From NCBI GenBank assembly GCA_045644145.1, contig JAZRGK010000070.1, positions 1-6,270 of the forward strand: a DNA stretch of 6,270 nt, read 5' to 3'. Positions 5,344-6,270 of this stretch are shown here, one piece after another. The translations under genes and the position numbers were made by a program. Each line of letters begins with the position of its first letter. Positions within the stretch are counted from its first letter, which is position 1. The stretch is from Flemingiibacterium sp045644145. Lineage in GTDB: Bacteria > Bacillota > Clostridia > Oscillospirales > CAG-272. The notes beneath the pieces were generated by a model. The model saw nothing but the letters and a program-made list of their open reading frames with translations, had not been told where the DNA came from and searched no databases.

Positions 5344-6270
5344 TTACGCCTTGTCGCTTCCGTCGGCGATTCCGCCGATTATGCGGCTTTCCCCGTCAAA
5401 ATCGAGTATGTTTGAGAGAATGTAGTTTGACACATACATTCCCTTGGGGGTAAAGGCGTATCTGTCGCCGTTGTAGGTCATAAATCCGTTGTCGATGTAT
5501 ATTTTCAGCCGTCTTCCGTATAGTCCGTCGAAGTTTATACCGAATCTCGCGGAAAATTCAGCGGATGAAATGCCCTCGGTGAGCCTTAAGCGGAGCATGA
5601 TGTATTCGCCGATGCGCTCGTGGGGTGCGATCTTGTATATTTCATCAATGGGCGCGGCATTTCGTATCTGCTCCTCAGCAAGAGAGAGTCCGTCGCCGCC
5701 TATCATGCCGCCTTTTGTGATATCCGCTTCCATAGCGTCGATAAACAGCATAAGATCGCGCTTCATTGAAAATCTCGTGCCTGCAAAATATGAGTGAGCC
5801 GCACATCCAAGTCCCAGATATTCGTCACAGTTCCAGTATTTCAGATTATGACGACATTCATACCCGGGACGGGCATAGTTTGATATCTCGTAATGGCGGT
5901 AACCCTTAGCGTTCAGGTGATATACGCAGTCCATGTACATATCAGCCTCGGTGTCCTCGTCGGGGAGCATCAGCGTATCCTGCACCCGATGGAAAGGCGT
6001 GCCCTCTTCGATTTTCAGCCCGTACACGGAGATGTGCTCGGGGTCAAGTGCTGTCACATAATCAAGACTGCGCCCGAAGCTGTCCGCCGTCTGCAGGGGT
6101 ATACCGTACATTAGGTCAACGCTTATATTGTCAAAGCCTGCCTGACGCGCCGCCTTATAGCTTGCCTCGAAATCCTCTCGCGTATGAATACGGGAGAGGG
6201 CGGTAAGCTCATCGGAATTGGCACTCTGCAGACCGATTGAAAGGCGGTTTACGCCCATTTTGCGGTATTT
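5344..6270 (-). CDS. hemW: Heme chaperone HemW (HemN-like radical SAM protein), N-terminus cut by window edge
   Basis: This is the C-terminal 308 residues of a HemW/'oxygen-independent coproporphyrinogen oxidase-like' protein. HemW is a cytoplasmic radical-SAM protein that binds heme and delivers it to target proteins; it is often mis-named HemN. Family segments in order: GVNRLSIGLQS, RIHTREDFEASY, ISVDLMYGIPLQT, ISVYGLKIEEGTPF, then YEISNYARPGYECRHNLKYW and YLGLGCAAHSY, and a C-terminal winged-helix HemN_C region ending near VSNYILSNIL. The frame stays open to base 6270, reading K-Y-R-K before the methionine at 6258. That methionine is internal: about 70 residues, including the CxxxCxxC iron-sulfur motif, lie outside the window. 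In Bacillota this gene often sits next to lepA or hrcA-dnaK; those neighbours would be off the right edge. Confidence 0.93.
   Translation of the reverse strand, partial: KYRKMGVNRLSIGLQSANSDELTALSRIHTREDFEASYKAARQAGFDNISVDLMYGIPLQTADSFGRSLDYVTALDPEHISVYGLKIEEGTPFHRVQDTLMLPDEDTEADMYMDCVYHLNAKGYRHYEISNYARPGYECRHNLKYWNCDEYLGLGCAAHSYFAGTRFSMKRDLMLFIDAMEADITKGGMIGGDGLSLAEEQIRNAAPIDEIYKIAPHERIGEYIMLRLRLTEGISSAEFSARFGINFDGLYGRRLKIYIDNGFMTYNGDRYAFTPKGMYVSNYILSNILDFDGESRIIGGIADGSDKA

Overview
The window looks like an uncultured, gut-type Bacillota (Clostridia) metagenome contig. The grounds are strong GGAGG-like ribosome binding sites, AT-rich promoters, a glycolytic-type pyruvate phosphate dikinase, a PepV-type dipeptidase, an M29 aminopeptidase, and small GTAGGGG-type palindromic repeats between genes. 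The last point is from memory of such genomes. No 16S or other phylogenetic marker is present, so the assignment is by impression.

Layout. All credible genes from 541 to 6270 lie on the minus strand, so transcription runs from high to low coordinates: hemW (3' part, cut by the window edge), an M20 dipeptidase (pepV), an M29 metallo-aminopeptidase, a HAD-IIA (NagD-like) phosphatase, then ppdK. Only the first 254 codons of ppdK are present. The gaps are 70, 170, 200 and 283 bp. The 170 and 200 bp gaps hold small palindromic repeats. The 283 bp gap holds a convincing extended -10 promoter and a leader stem-loop for ppdK. The two peptidases fit intracellular peptide turnover. HemW is a heme chaperone, the HAD protein a general phosphatase, and PPDK a PPi-linked glycolytic or gluconeogenic enzyme. 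These look like neighbouring housekeeping genes rather than one dedicated pathway.

The most striking structure is at 1-993 and is almost certainly an artefact. Bases 456-540 read as a complete MGI/BGI DNBSEQ library adapter: a 32-nt arm, a 10-nt sample barcode (TGGTCCCACT) and a 42-nt arm carrying one mismatch and one inserted base. On the left is a plus-strand ppdK fragment (1-455). On the right is the same region of ppdK in inverted orientation (541-993). By my hand count the two arms differ at 53 of 453 positions (about 88% identity), mostly silently, so they probably come from two related organisms joined through untrimmed adapter. Sequence left of 541 should not be used as genomic context, and ppdK is cut by the junction rather than by evolution.

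I found no new biological system here. The natural signals most worth a second look are the 78-bp element with 26-bp inverted ends (2448-2525), the head-to-head palindromes (3907-3973) and the 5'-terminal stem-loop of the ppdK transcript.
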